Origin: PCPOR2b sp965220385
GTDB lineage: Bacteria > Poribacteria > WGA-4E > PCPOR2b
Direction: 5' to 3'
DNA: 64,000 nt
NCBI GenBank assembly: GCA_965220385.1
Contig: OZ244825.1
Location: 2,666,001 to 2,730,000 of the forward strand
In this document: positions 50,782 to 60,782 of the stretch, piece after piece
Numbering within the stretch: the first letter of the stretch is position 1
How the letters are laid out: every line of letters starts with the position of its first letter
Made by a program: the position numbers and the translations under genes
The notes under the pieces: model-generated
Databases searched by the model: none
What the model was told of the DNA's origin: nothing
What the model saw: only the letters and a program-made list of their open reading frames with translations

Positions 50782-53085
50782 ATGGCTGAAGAACAACCGA
50801 CGGCACTCGTCAAGGAGGCAAATCCGGTCTTCAAAATGGATCCCTCAAAGAAATTGGACCTGTCTAATACAGACATTCACCGACTTTATGGTGAAGTGTC
50901 TCTTGAGCCGCAGGCCGAGGTGGTAGCGGGGAGTTACGGGACATGGACACTGACTTACACTGTAGGGGAAAAGGGCATAGCGACAGGGGGACAGATAAGG
51001 ATTTACACCGATGCGGATTCGGATCGGGCGACACCACAGATGGACGATCCAGCAGGTACAAACTACCTGACGGTAGAGGCGCCGAAAGCCACCCGAATAG
51101 GTGTGTTAGTGCAAAGCGTACTTTCAGTGATACTGACCGTGAATGGTCGGGCACTTCAGCAGGGCGAGCAGGTGACTGTGACCTACGGGGATCGGCGTAA
51201 GGGTGGTCCAGGATTCCGATCACAGACCTTCCAAGAGGCGCGGCACTATTTCTGGGTAGATGTGGATATCGAGGGCGATGGAAACGTCGTGACACTGCCG
51301 AAGCCGCCGTACTTGAGTATCATCGGTGGACAGGCGGAAAAGCTGATAGTCACCGTACCGTCAATGGTCATTGCAGGAGAGCAGTTCCAGATTCAGGTCA
51401 GGGCAGAGGATGCATGGGGAAATCCCGCCACGGCGTACCGGGGTATAGCGGTAATTCAGTCAAGGAATGTGCGGGTGCCGATAGAGCGATTAACGTTTGG
51501 TGAAGCTGATAAGGGGGTGCGGTGGATCGAAGGGTGTACTGTTATGCAAGCAGGAATTCATCGATTGACAGCAGTCGATGAAGAAGCGGGATTGACTGCA
51601 CAGAGTAATCCAACCCTATGCGAAGAGACCAAGGCACCCTATAACCTCTATTGGGGGGATTCTCACGGCGGGCAGATAGCGATGGCGGAGAAGATTTCGG
51701 ATTTCTTTCAGTACGCCCGGGACGTTGCGGCAATCCACTTCGCAGGCTACCAACGGAATGACCATGTACTGTCCAAGCGGGATTGGGCGTTGCAACAGGC
51801 AGCCGAACGTGCCTACGATCAACCCGGACGGTTTGTGGCGCTCCCCGGTTACGAGTGGTCAGCAAATACGAGTCGGGGTGGGCATCACAACGTGTATTAT
51901 CGCCGACATGACCAACCTATTCGGCGCTCCGACCACGGAGGATTGGAAGACAAGTCGGACGCTGATACCGATCTGTACCACATCCAAGATGTCTACGAGG
52001 CGTTCCGAAACTCGGACACAGTGATTACGGCTCATGTTGGTGGCGAGCACTCGGATTTAGCCTACCATGATCCGGCGTTGGAGCCAGCGGTGGAGGTCAC
52101 ATCTGACCACGGGACATTTGAGTGGATTTTGGAGGAGGCACTTCAACGAAATTATAAAATGGGGTTTTTCGGAGGCAGCGATAGTCATAACGGTCGGCCG
52201 GGAAATGATACGCCGGGTTACCAGCACCGGCGCTATGCCAAAGCGGGATTGGCAGCCGTGTACGCCCCTGAGTTGACGATTTCGTCGGTGCTTTCGGCGT
52301 ATAAGGATAGACGCATTTACGCTACAACAGGAGCACGGATTTTGATGCACACCGAGGCCGCAGGAAACTTGATGGGAACAGAATTCACCACAGCGGAAAA
52401 GCCTTGTATTTCAGCGTTTATCGCTGGCACGGCACCGTTTGAATTGGTAGAACTATTTCGTGGGTTAGAACGGATTTACAGCCACCCCGTGGGCTGTGGT
52501 GTGGATAGTAACCGCGTGCGTATCCTCTGGGAAGGTGCAAGTCGTAAGAGCAGTTACTCCGGGGTGATCTGGGACGGGAAACTGAGCGTTACTAGTCGTC
52601 GGATTGCAAACATAGATAAGATTCGCTTCGATAGCCCGCGCTCACGAGTGTTCAGCGTGGAAGATCATGGGTTGCGCTGGCATTCGGTAACCTGCGGCTA
52701 CCGAAGCGGGATAATCTTGGACCTGGCTGGAGAGGACGATGGAGAAATAGAATTGGTAGTAAATACCTCGGTGATTACGGGACCACTCTACGGGGAAAGC
52801 GGAATCAATCCCCCCAGGCGGATGTCCTACGCCCCAGCGGAGAAAGTGGCATTCAACGTCAACTTGGCTGAACTGAAGGCAGGACCCATGACAATGGAAA
52901 TCGGCGGGTTAAATCGGCGAGTAACAATGTCACTGGCACCTGCACTACAGGAGGCTGGCGAGGTTAAATTCTCATTTGCGGATCCATCGCCAAACCCCGG
53001 TATCAATCCTTACTGGGTGCGAGTCGTGCAGACAGACATGGAGATGGCTTGGAGCAGTCCGATTTACGTTGACTATGTAGCGTGA
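50782..53085 (+). CDS. DUF3604-family, PHP-like predicted metal-dependent hydrolase
   Basis: 767 aa. The central part (about residues 290-530) has the DUF3604/PHP marks: YNLYWGDSHGGQIA, FVALPGYEWSAN, GGHHNVYY, ITAHVGGEHSD, VEVTSDHGTFEW and GFFGGSDSHNGRPG. These supply the His/Asp metal ligands of a PHP-type barrel. Flanking regions are beta-rich and probably carbohydrate- or protein-binding. There is no signal peptide. GGAGAGGAAA lies 13 nt upstream of the ATG. The function of the family is not established. Confidence 0.8.
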   Translation: MAEEQPTALVKEANPVFKMDPSKKLDLSNTDIHRLYGEVSLEPQAEVVAGSYGTWTLTYTVGEKGIATGGQIRIYTDADSDRATPQMDDPAGTNYLTVEAPKATRIGVLVQSVLSVILTVNGRALQQGEQVTVTYGDRRKGGPGFRSQTFQEARHYFWVDVDIEGDGNVVTLPKPPYLSIIGGQAEKLIVTVPSMVIAGEQFQIQVRAEDAWGNPATAYRGIAVIQSRNVRVPIERLTFGEADKGVRWIEGCTVMQAGIHRLTAVDEEAGLTAQSNPTLCEETKAPYNLYWGDSHGGQIAMAEKISDFFQYARDVAAIHFAGYQRNDHVLSKRDWALQQAAERAYDQPGRFVALPGYEWSANTSRGGHHNVYYRRHDQPIRRSDHGGLEDKSDADTDLYHIQDVYEAFRNSDTVITAHVGGEHSDLAYHDPALEPAVEVTSDHGTFEWILEEALQRNYKMGFFGGSDSHNGRPGNDTPGYQHRRYAKAGLAAVYAPELTISSVLSAYKDRRIYATTGARILMHTEAAGNLMGTEFTTAEKPCISAFIAGTAPFELVELFRGLERIYSHPVGCGVDSNRVRILWEGASRKSSYSGVIWDGKLSVTSRRIANIDKIRFDSPRSRVFSVEDHGLRWHSVTCGYRSGIILDLAGEDDGEIELVVNTSVITGPLYGESGINPPRRMSYAPAEKVAFNVNLAELKAGPMTMEIGGLNRRVTMSLAPALQEAGEVKFSFADPSPNPGINPYWVRVVQTDMEMAWSSPIYVDYVA

Positions 53086-53154
53086 CTGTCAAGTTTAGTA
53101 GTCCTAAACAAAAAACAGATGACGCGTAGTATTCGCACCAAACAGGAGGCTATG

Positions 53155-54006
53155 ATGTTAAGTAATACCCAAATAACTGAATATCATCAGGACGGATACA
53201 CCGTTTGCCCAAATTTCTTAAGCTCGGAGGAAGTTGCTCGGTTACTTGCCGAAACTGAGCAGATTATCAGTGGTAATACGCTTGCAAGTCACGACAAAAA
53301 GCGGATGGAGATGGAGCCCAATCAGCCGCAGGACGGAGCAAAAGTGCGTCGGCTTTATGAACCGTGCAGTCACTATCCACTTTTCAGGGAGTTATCCGAT
53401 TCCGAAAAATTGTTAGACGCTGTGGAGGATCTGGTAGGTCCCAATATTCTGTTTCATTACAGCAAACTCAATATGAAACCCCCGGAAATAGGTTCGGTTG
53501 TGGAATGGCATCAAGACCTCTCGTACTATCCACTGACAAACCGAGATTCGCTTGCTGTGCTGTTTTATCTTGATGACGCGGATGCAGAAAACGGCTGTCT
53601 ACAGATGCTGCCCGGTCGGCACGAAGGAGATCTACTTGCCCATACGAGCGAAGGGTACTTCCAAGGCAGAGCCACCGAACCGGTCGATAGTTCAGAAGCG
53701 ATGTTGGTTGAGGGCAAAGCCGGTGCAGCAATCTTCATGCACAGTATGACCCCACACGCCTCGACTACCAATCGCTCAAATCGTCCCCGACGTACGCTCA
53801 TCGTGAGTTATCGCGCTGCCGATGCCTTTCCCATCTACTACGGTGAAATGACGAGCCACGTCGAAACGTACACGCGAGTAGTGCGTGGACATCGTGCAGA
53901 GATGGCACGTTTTACAATGAAAGAATTCCCTGTCCCTCACTATAAGGATACTAAAGTTTGGACAATTTGTGTTGTCTTGATGGTGCGTCATTCAAGTGTG
54001 TGCTGA
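53155..54006 (+). pseudogene. Phytanoyl-CoA dioxygenase family protein, 3' end disrupted by an IS
   Basis: Fe(II)/2-oxoglutarate dioxygenase of the PhyH family. AGGAGG precedes the ATG at 53155. Iron ligands are H119 and D121 (EWHQD) and H201 (MTPHAST). Codon 265 (Asp) ends at 53949, where the IS4-type element inserts; the IS adds 19 foreign residues (TKVWTIC...). Past the element the original frame resumes: after the duplicated TATAAGGATA, codons at 55326-55382 read R-S-A-S-L-Y-E-L-Q-D-R-S-R-K-G-K-I-R then TAG. Only about 18 residues are replaced, so activity may survive. Confidence 0.88.
53941..53950 (+). repeat. 10-bp target site duplication, left copy
   Basis: TATAAGGATA, identical to 55317-55326. 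Confidence 0.9.
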
Positions 54007-55316
54007 ATATTGGGCGTTTTTGTGTGTCTAGCCATTGTCGCAGAAAATAGATGCTTGCCAATTAACGCGCGTAGATAACGCACCATCAATCCGCGTGTCA
54101 ACTTCTTGGGTCGATACCAATCAATGCCCAATTCCCTGCACACCCGCTCGACAGTTATAGGCTGGCTTGTGTTAGAAATGATGGTAAAGACCAATTGAGT
54201 TAAACAAACAGCCACGAAACTGAGTTGTACCCATCGACTGATGCTTTTTTTAGATTTGACCCGATATTGGTCAAACCCGAAGTGTTGTTTTAGGTCCCGA
54301 AAAGCGGTCTCAATAGTCCATCTTTTCTGATAATATCGTACAACCTTACATAAATCCAGAGTCAAGTCAGTGGTGTAGACACAGAAGTATCGAAACGCCT
54401 TTGCCTTTTTGGGTCGGGTTCGCATCACTATCAACCGCACGGGTTGTGGACACATTTTGGTAAGAGCGACTACCGATGCAATGGTATACCGTTTGTTGTC
54501 AATGTCAATTGTTGAATACTGTAGATATCGCAGTTGTAGGCGTTTACCATACTTCTTGGGGCGTCCCCGTTTGCGACACTTAGCCACATCAGCTAACCGG
54601 TAAAAGACCGCATTGGACTTGGCACGACACAATAGATGATGCCCGGCTTCAAGCACACATGCAAACACTTTGCGCCGGTTGAACCCCCGGTCAAAGATAA
54701 TCAGTCCACGGGGAATGTGAGCGCATATCCGCTTTAGAACAGCGTTGCTGCTATCCTGCTTTGTCTTGGGACATATCAGGTTCACCCAAACCGGAAACAG
54801 TATCGTCTCAGTCACCGTGCTACAAAGCAAGCCTAATGCGCCAAACTGATGACCTGAGTGATACTTCGATTGATTTCTGTTGCGCTTTTGGTAGCGATGA
54901 TTTCTAAAAAAGTGGAGACCAAATTGCTTATCTCCTGTCTTTATCGCTTGCGTCTCATCGTAAACGTAGACCCAATTGTCAAAGTACCCTTGCAGTAACT
55001 TAATCAGATGTTTAGCAACCGCATCGGCGTCCCACTTACCACGGGAGAGGAACTTCACCAGTGAGTGGTAACCCGTTTTCGGTCGAACCGCTTGATAAAT
55101 GTCAGTCACTGTGGCACTGCGGGGGGCAGTGATAAACCCTACAATAAATGTGCAAAACAGGGTGAAGTTTTGACTGTTGAATAACGGACGAAAATCGGTT
55201 AAAATACTCGCGAGGCAGAATATGAGGCTCATTATTGCTCCTTTCAAAATTGTGGTGATTTCTGAAAGGATAACCTCTGTTCTGCCTCTTTGCACTTAAA
55301 ATTGTCTAAACTTTAG
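53951..55316 (-). mobile_element. IS4-type insertion sequence (1366 bp) inserted in phyH
   Basis: The ends CTAAAGTTTGGACAATTT (53951 on) and AAATTGTCTAAACTTTAG (to 55316) are inverted repeats with one mismatch. It is flanked by a perfect 10-bp duplication of TATAAGGATA. The single transposase gene is intact. IS4-family elements usually make 9-13 bp duplications. Confidence 0.93.
53988..55232 (-). CDS. IS4-family transposase
   Basis: 414 aa from the ATG at 55232 (AAAGGAGC upstream); a start at 55295 would lie near the IS end and is less likely. The DDE core has VYDETQAIKTG, IIFDRGFNRRKVF and the YREK-type signature YYQKRWTIETAFRDLK (Y-x2-R-x3-E-x6-K), placing it in the IS4 group. The complete frame fits a young insertion. 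Confidence 0.9.
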   Translation of the reverse strand: MSLIFCLASILTDFRPLFNSQNFTLFCTFIVGFITAPRSATVTDIYQAVRPKTGYHSLVKFLSRGKWDADAVAKHLIKLLQGYFDNWVYVYDETQAIKTGDKQFGLHFFRNHRYQKRNRNQSKYHSGHQFGALGLLCSTVTETILFPVWVNLICPKTKQDSSNAVLKRICAHIPRGLIIFDRGFNRRKVFACVLEAGHHLLCRAKSNAVFYRLADVAKCRKRGRPKKYGKRLQLRYLQYSTIDIDNKRYTIASVVALTKMCPQPVRLIVMRTRPKKAKAFRYFCVYTTDLTLDLCKVVRYYQKRWTIETAFRDLKQHFGFDQYRVKSKKSISRWVQLSFVAVCLTQLVFTIISNTSQPITVERVCRELGIDWYRPKKLTRGLMVRYLRALIGKHLFSATMARHTKTPNIQHTLE

Positions 55317-55326
55317 TATAAGGATA
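55317..55326 (+). repeat. 10-bp target site duplication, right copy
   Basis: TATAAGGATA. The severed 3' end of phyH continues from here to the TAG at 55380-55382. Confidence 0.9.
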
Positions 55327-55442
55327 GAAGCGCGTCACTTTATGAGTTGCAGGACCGATCTCGGAAAGGAAAGATCAGGTAGCCTCAATAGATTGACGCC
55401 AAGTCAAGCGCACCCCATCTAAGGATCCTACCTACGAAACAG

Positions 55443-56681
55443 ATGTCAGTCCAACTCATCCGACAAGCTTTCAACAGTAGCCAACCTCCACCAAAAATGT
55501 GGCGGTCACACGAACTGAAAGAACGTTACGATGTAGTCATCATCGGTGGCGGCGCACACGGACTCGCCTGTGCCTACTATCTCGCCAACGAACACGGCAT
55601 CACTGACGTGGCGGTGCTCGAAAAAAGCTACATCGGTGCGGGCGGCAGTGGTCGTAACACGGCTATCGTCCGCAGCAACTACCTCACCCCAGAGGGCGTA
55701 CGCTTTTACGATGAGAGCGTTAAACTCTACGAACAACTGTCCGACGACCTCAATTTCAATGTGATGTTCAGCCAGCGAGGGCACCTGACCCTCGCCCATA
55801 CCGATGGCGGCGTCAATACCATGCGGCGTCGGGCGGAGGTCAACCAGATTGAAGGTGTTGATTCGCGTTTGATTTGGCCTGATGAGATCAAGAGACTCTG
55901 TCCCTATCTTGATGTGAGTGACCATCCCCGTTATCCCATTTTGGCGGCACTTTACCATCCACCCGGCGGCATAATTCGCCACGATGCAGTCGTTTGGGGG
56001 TATGCCCACCAAGCAGACGTGCGCGGTGCCCATATTCACCAAAATACAGAGGTAACCGGAATCAAGGTGAAGAAAGGGAAAGTGACGGGGGTGGAAACAA
56101 CTCGCGGTCGTATCAAGACTGGAACCGTTCTTAACGCGACTGCTGGTTGGGCATCGACCATTACGACGATGGTGGACATCAAACTTCCGCTGACTACTAT
56201 CCCGCTGCAAGCCTGCGTGACTGAGCCGCTCAAACCCTTCCTGGATGTGGTCGTTGTCTCCGGTAGTCTGCACGTATACATTAGTCAGACAGACCGGGGC
56301 GAATTGGTGATGGGCGCAAGTGTTGATCCTTTTTCTTCTTATTCGATGGCAGGTTCCCTGACATTTCTTGAAGGCATAGCGGGGCATGTTCTCGAACTCT
56401 TCCCCGCGCTAAGTAATGTGCGAATCCTGCGCCAGTGGGCGGGTATCTGTGAGATGCCTCCGGACTATAGCCCAATTATGGGGTTCACTCCCATCGGAGG
56501 ATTTTTAATAGATGTCGGTTGGGGCACTTATGGATTCAAAGCATCTCCAATTGCTGGTAAAACCTTAGCGGAGTTAATCGCGACGGGCAAGACTCCAGAT
56601 CTCATCGCTCCCTTCCGTTTATCACGTTTTGAAGAGAACGACTTGGTCGGTGAGAAAGGTGCAGCGTCCGTAGGGCACTAA
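55443..56681 (+). CDS. soxB: Sarcosine oxidase, beta subunit
   Basis: 412 aa FAD-dependent amine oxidase. Dinucleotide-binding YDVVIIGGGAHGLACAYYLA at about residues 29-48, VAVLEKSYIGAGGSGRN with the SoxB-specific GSGRN, and C-terminal GWGTYGFKASPIAGKTLAEL. As part of the heterotetramer with SoxA, SoxD and SoxG it oxidatively demethylates sarcosine, giving glycine, a one-carbon unit and hydrogen peroxide. The ribosome-binding site is weak. Confidence 0.93.
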   Translation: MSVQLIRQAFNSSQPPPKMWRSHELKERYDVVIIGGGAHGLACAYYLANEHGITDVAVLEKSYIGAGGSGRNTAIVRSNYLTPEGVRFYDESVKLYEQLSDDLNFNVMFSQRGHLTLAHTDGGVNTMRRRAEVNQIEGVDSRLIWPDEIKRLCPYLDVSDHPRYPILAALYHPPGGIIRHDAVVWGYAHQADVRGAHIHQNTEVTGIKVKKGKVTGVETTRGRIKTGTVLNATAGWASTITTMVDIKLPLTTIPLQACVTEPLKPFLDVVVVSGSLHVYISQTDRGELVMGASVDPFSSYSMAGSLTFLEGIAGHVLELFPALSNVRILRQWAGICEMPPDYSPIMGFTPIGGFLIDVGWGTYGFKASPIAGKTLAELIATGKTPDLIAPFRLSRFEENDLVGEKGAASVGH

Positions 56682-56827
56682 AACGCGAGGTTCATGAAAA
56701 AAAACAAAGCATCCACGAATTAACGCGAATCTGCACAAAGTCCGATCTGTCCGGTTGGAAAGATCCTGTCCGCGTAACTACTGTTGGATGAGTTCTTAAC
56801 ATAAGCGAAACATGGATGGAGATTAAC

Positions 56828-57094
56828 ATGTTACTTTTAACCTGCCCTAACTGCGGGAACCGAAATGTGAGCGAGTTCCGTTTTGGTGGAGAGCTCAGTT
56901 CACGTCCTAAAGATCCTTCAGCTCTTAGCAGCGCAGAATGGGCAAACTATCTTTATATGCGCAATAACGTCATGGATGCGCAAACGGAGTGGTGGCACCA
57001 TAACGCTGGCTGTGGTCTATGGTTTTTGGCGGAACGACACACACGGACTAATGAAGTGATAAAGACTTATCCCTACGCGAAACGCAATGCGTGA
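56828..57094 (+). CDS. soxD: Sarcosine oxidase, delta subunit
   Basis: 88 aa. The zinc motif CPNCGNR near the N-terminus, FRFGGEL, SAEWANYLYMRNN, and the paired WWHHNAGCGLWF match SoxD. The ATG at 56828 has ATGGAG upstream. The stop overlaps a GTG that could open soxA. Confidence 0.93.
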   Translation: MLLLTCPNCGNRNVSEFRFGGELSSRPKDPSALSSAEWANYLYMRNNVMDAQTEWWHHNAGCGLWFLAERHTRTNEVIKTYPYAKRNA

Positions 57095-57144
57095 TCGGGA
57101 TCTTTCTATTTTATTATTGGCTATACGTGGTAACTGGAGAATTA

Positions 57145-60075
57145 ATGCGAACTGAACAAGATACACGAATAACGCCCAATCGACTTCATCCGAAGGAAGG
57201 TGAGGTGATTGATCGCGCTACTACGATTCGATTCACTTTTGATGGAGTAGAGTATCCCGCTCATCCCGGTGATACCGTTGCTTCAGCTTTGACTGCAGCA
57301 GGTGTCCAAGTTCTGAGTCGCTCGTTTAAGTATCATCGTCCGCGTGGATTGCTCTGTTGTTCCGGACATTGTCCCAACTGTCTGGTGCAGATTGGAGATG
57401 AACCGAACGTCCGTGCATGTATTAGACCGGTTGAAGCGGGGATGGAGGTCCGAGCGCAGAACGTTTGGCCCTCGCTCAATCGAGATCTGCTGTCTTTGAC
57501 CCAACTGGGATCGCGTTTTATGCCGGTGGGTTTTTATTATAAAACTTTTATCCGCCCACAAAAGCTGTGGCCCCTCTACGAACATACGCTACGCCATGTC
57601 GCTGGCTTGGGCGAGGTCCATATTGATACACCCTTGGGTGAGTTTGACAAGCAATACCTACACACCGAGGTCGTTATAGCTGGTGGAGGACCGGCAGGGA
57701 TCAGCGCGGCATTGGGCGCAGCTGAAGGTGGAGCACAGGTACTGATTTTTGATGAAAACCCGGCACTCGGCGGTCATCTCCGCTTCACCGTCCCCTTGGA
57801 TTCCTCTTCGACCCCGGAAGTATCCAAAAACCTACCAGAACTGCTGGAAGCGGTCAATCAACAACCAAATATCACGGTTTTCACCGATACGAGTCTTCTC
57901 GGCTGGTATCAGGAGAACTGGCTTTGCGCTGTAAAGGGGACGCGTTTGTTTAAGATACGGACGAAATCGGTGGTTGTGGCGACCGGTGCCTATGAAGCAC
58001 CCCTAATCTTCGACAACAACGATCTACCGGGCGTTATGTTGGGAAGTGCTGTGCAGCGTTTGGTGCATCTTTTCGGTGTCCTGCCCGGCAAACAGATCGT
58101 GATTGTAACCGCTAATGAGGATGGCTGGGACGTAGCAGCCGACCTTCAGTCGCTGGGAGTGAACGTGGGGGCTATCGTGGAAGAACGCGAGCCCAACGCC
58201 TGCTCAAGCCCATACCGGGACGGATTGGTTAACGCTGGGGTTCCAGTGTTTTATCGGCATACCATCGTTGGGGCACTTGGTTCAAACGCGGTAAGAGGCG
58301 CGAAGATCGCGCGTATAGACGAACACGGCGAAATCTCCCCTATTACGACGCAATCATTGAACTGCGATCTCATTGTGACAAGCATGGGATGGACTCCCGC
58401 CACTGAACTTGCCTACATGGCGGGCGGAAAATCGGAATACAGTGGGGATAGAGCGGAAATCCTACCGGCATCTACGCCGCCGGGCGTTTATGTGGTAGGT
58501 CGAGCAGCAGGAATACACGCCCTTGATTCACAGATTGCCGAAGCAGAGGAGGTCGGATCGAACGCCGCTGCCTTTGCAGGCTTTGGTGAGGCTGATGAAT
58601 CGGCAGCACAATCATCTCGCATTTTGGGGCCGCGTCGCACCTCGGAGCGGGTATGCGTTCCCGGTAACAAGAAACGATTCGTATGCTATTGTGAAGATGT
58701 CACGGACGAAGACGTGCAGACAGCAATTGTAGAGGGGTATGACAGTATAGAACTACTCAAACGATACAGTACCATCTCAATGGGACCTTGTCAGGGTGCC
58801 ATGTGTTCGATGAACACTATCCATCTTTGCGCACGCGCCAACGGCTGGACGGTACAGGAAACTGGCACCACGACTGCGAGACCGCCCACCACACCGGTGA
58901 CGCTCGGTGCTTTGGCGGGACAAAACATGGAACCGGTACAGACAACACCGATACACCAATGGCACCTCGACCACAGTGCGGATATGATGGTCGCTGGACT
59001 TTGGCTGCGCCCAAATCATTACGGTGATCCAGCAGCAGAAGCGATGAACGTGCGTGAGCGCGTTGGTCTTATTGATGTGAGCCCGTTGGGAAAACTACAA
59101 CTTACGGGTCCTGGAGTGCCTGAGCTGCTGGAACGCATCTACACCAATCAGTGGGGGAACCTCCGTGTTGGACGAGTACGCTACGGCGTGATGTGCAACG
59201 ACGAAGGTGTGGTACTAAACGATGGGGTTTGCGCGCATCTGAGCGACGAAACATGGTATATGACGACAACTTCTACTGGTGCGACAACGATCTTTGAGTG
59301 GTTGCAATGGTGGCTGCAGTCCGGGTGGGGTGAGGGTATCCACTTAACGGATCTAACCGATGCCTACTCCGCTTTCAACTTAGCGGGACCTCAATCGAGG
59401 ACAGTCTTAGAGAAATTAACAAACCGGAATTTAGCCAACAAAGCCTTTCCTTACATGCGCGTCCGGTCCACTAAGGTCGCGGATGTACCGTGTCGATTAC
59501 TGCGTATCGGTTTCACAGGCGAGCTTTCTTACGAAGTTCATTGTCCATCCGCCTACGCCTTGCACGTCTGGGAAGCACTGATGGAGGCAGGTAGAGAGTT
59601 TGGCATTGCTCCATTTGGCGTGGAGGCGCAGCGTATATTGCGACTGGAGAAAGCACATATTATTGTTGGACAGGACACCGATGCTATGTCCGACCCGCTC
59701 TCTGCCAATATGGCGTGGGCAGTGAAATTGGACAAGCCCGACTTTCTGGGAAAACCTTCCCTGATGCGGATCTCTGCTGAGGGACCAAAGCAGCTTTTGG
59801 TCGGCTTCAAGATGGTGGATCCGGACGTTGTTCCCGATGAAGGGTTACAGATTGTCGAACCCGACACAGACGGAAGACTAAAAATCATTGGCTGGGTCAC
59901 CTCCAGCCGATTCAGTCCAACATTAGCGGAGGCAATTGGACTCTGTTGGTTACCGCCAGAGTTGGCATCTCAGGATGGGGCACCCTTTACGATCCGCATG
60001 GACGGAGATTTGGCAGAGGCGCGCGTCCACCACGGTGCTTTCTATGATCCCGATGGAGAAAGGTTACGCATGTGA
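57145..60075 (+). CDS. soxA: Sarcosine oxidase, alpha subunit
   Basis: 976 aa from the ATG at 57145 (TGGAGAA upstream); an in-frame GTG at 57091, coupled to the soxD stop, would add 18 residues. The domains in order are: an N-terminal ferredoxin-like fold with GLLCCSGHCPNCLVQ; FAD/NAD binding at EVVIAGGGPAGISAALGA; a [2Fe-2S] BFD-like CYCEDV with MGPCQGAMC; and the GcvT-like folate domain (about residues 590-970; RVGLIDVSPLGKLQL, RIGFTGELSYEVH). It channels the methyl group to tetrahydrofolate. It overlaps soxG by 4 bp. Confidence 0.95.
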   Translation: MRTEQDTRITPNRLHPKEGEVIDRATTIRFTFDGVEYPAHPGDTVASALTAAGVQVLSRSFKYHRPRGLLCCSGHCPNCLVQIGDEPNVRACIRPVEAGMEVRAQNVWPSLNRDLLSLTQLGSRFMPVGFYYKTFIRPQKLWPLYEHTLRHVAGLGEVHIDTPLGEFDKQYLHTEVVIAGGGPAGISAALGAAEGGAQVLIFDENPALGGHLRFTVPLDSSSTPEVSKNLPELLEAVNQQPNITVFTDTSLLGWYQENWLCAVKGTRLFKIRTKSVVVATGAYEAPLIFDNNDLPGVMLGSAVQRLVHLFGVLPGKQIVIVTANEDGWDVAADLQSLGVNVGAIVEEREPNACSSPYRDGLVNAGVPVFYRHTIVGALGSNAVRGAKIARIDEHGEISPITTQSLNCDLIVTSMGWTPATELAYMAGGKSEYSGDRAEILPASTPPGVYVVGRAAGIHALDSQIAEAEEVGSNAAAFAGFGEADESAAQSSRILGPRRTSERVCVPGNKKRFVCYCEDVTDEDVQTAIVEGYDSIELLKRYSTISMGPCQGAMCSMNTIHLCARANGWTVQETGTTTARPPTTPVTLGALAGQNMEPVQTTPIHQWHLDHSADMMVAGLWLRPNHYGDPAAEAMNVRERVGLIDVSPLGKLQLTGPGVPELLERIYTNQWGNLRVGRVRYGVMCNDEGVVLNDGVCAHLSDETWYMTTTSTGATTIFEWLQWWLQSGWGEGIHLTDLTDAYSAFNLAGPQSRTVLEKLTNRNLANKAFPYMRVRSTKVADVPCRLLRIGFTGELSYEVHCPSAYALHVWEALMEAGREFGIAPFGVEAQRILRLEKAHIIVGQDTDAMSDPLSANMAWAVKLDKPDFLGKPSLMRISAEGPKQLLVGFKMVDPDVVPDEGLQIVEPDTDGRLKIIGWVTSSRFSPTLAEAIGLCWLPPELASQDGAPFTIRMDGDLAEARVHHGAFYDPDGERLRM

Positions 60076-60758
60076 GCACCTCCAAAACACCCATCAAGCT
60101 AACCCCGCTACGCTCCATCGCCCAACGCTTGGGCGCAACGTTTACGGAGAAACAAGGATGGCGTATCCCAGAGGTTTATACGACGGCGGAGGATGAAATT
60201 ACCGCTGCCCGTGAACGGGTTGCTCTCGCTGACGAAACACCGAATGGGAAGCTGCTGCTTGAAGGCGATCACGCCGACTCTGTGTTGATGGAGGCTTTCG
60301 ATCTAGGTTCACTCCAAATCAACGAAGGACGTGATGGGATCTATCGATTACGGAACGATCTCTTCTTTATTAGTACATCGCCCGGCAAAGGGGTTAGAGC
60401 ACAGAAAAAACTGACGACCGCATCGGCAGCGTCTGAGCAGTTTGTTACGATCACAGACATAACCCATGGGCGAGCAGAGATTCGGGTGATCGGTCCCGCC
60501 GGCCAAGAGCTTTTAAGCAAAGTGTGCGGATTGGATTTCCATCCCTCGGCGTTTCCAAATGAAACAGCGAAACAGAGCAGCCTCGCTAAGACCACGCAGC
60601 TGATTATTCGCTGCGACATCGGTGAATTGCCAGCATTTTCTATCATAGGAGTACAGTCGCTGGGTGTCTATGTTTGGGATACCCTAATGGAGGCAGGCAG
60701 AGAGTTTGGAGTTGTGCCGATTGGCACCGCGGCATTAGATGTCCTGACCAAGACGTAA
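60072..60758 (+). CDS. soxG: Sarcosine oxidase, gamma subunit
   Basis: 228 aa from a GTG overlapping the soxA stop (GTGA). The small GcvT-like fold is recognisable: LADETPNGKLLLEG, YRLRNDLFFISTSPGKG and the C-terminal SLGVYVWDTLMEAGREFG, a stretch closely similar to the soxA C-terminal region. Completes the order soxB-soxD-soxA-soxG. Confidence 0.9.
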   Translation: MSTSKTPIKLTPLRSIAQRLGATFTEKQGWRIPEVYTTAEDEITAARERVALADETPNGKLLLEGDHADSVLMEAFDLGSLQINEGRDGIYRLRNDLFFISTSPGKGVRAQKKLTTASAASEQFVTITDITHGRAEIRVIGPAGQELLSKVCGLDFHPSAFPNETAKQSSLAKTTQLIIRCDIGELPAFSIIGVQSLGVYVWDTLMEAGREFGVVPIGTAALDVLTKT

Positions 60759-60782
60759 GAATTAGGTGGAAGGTCCCCTCAG

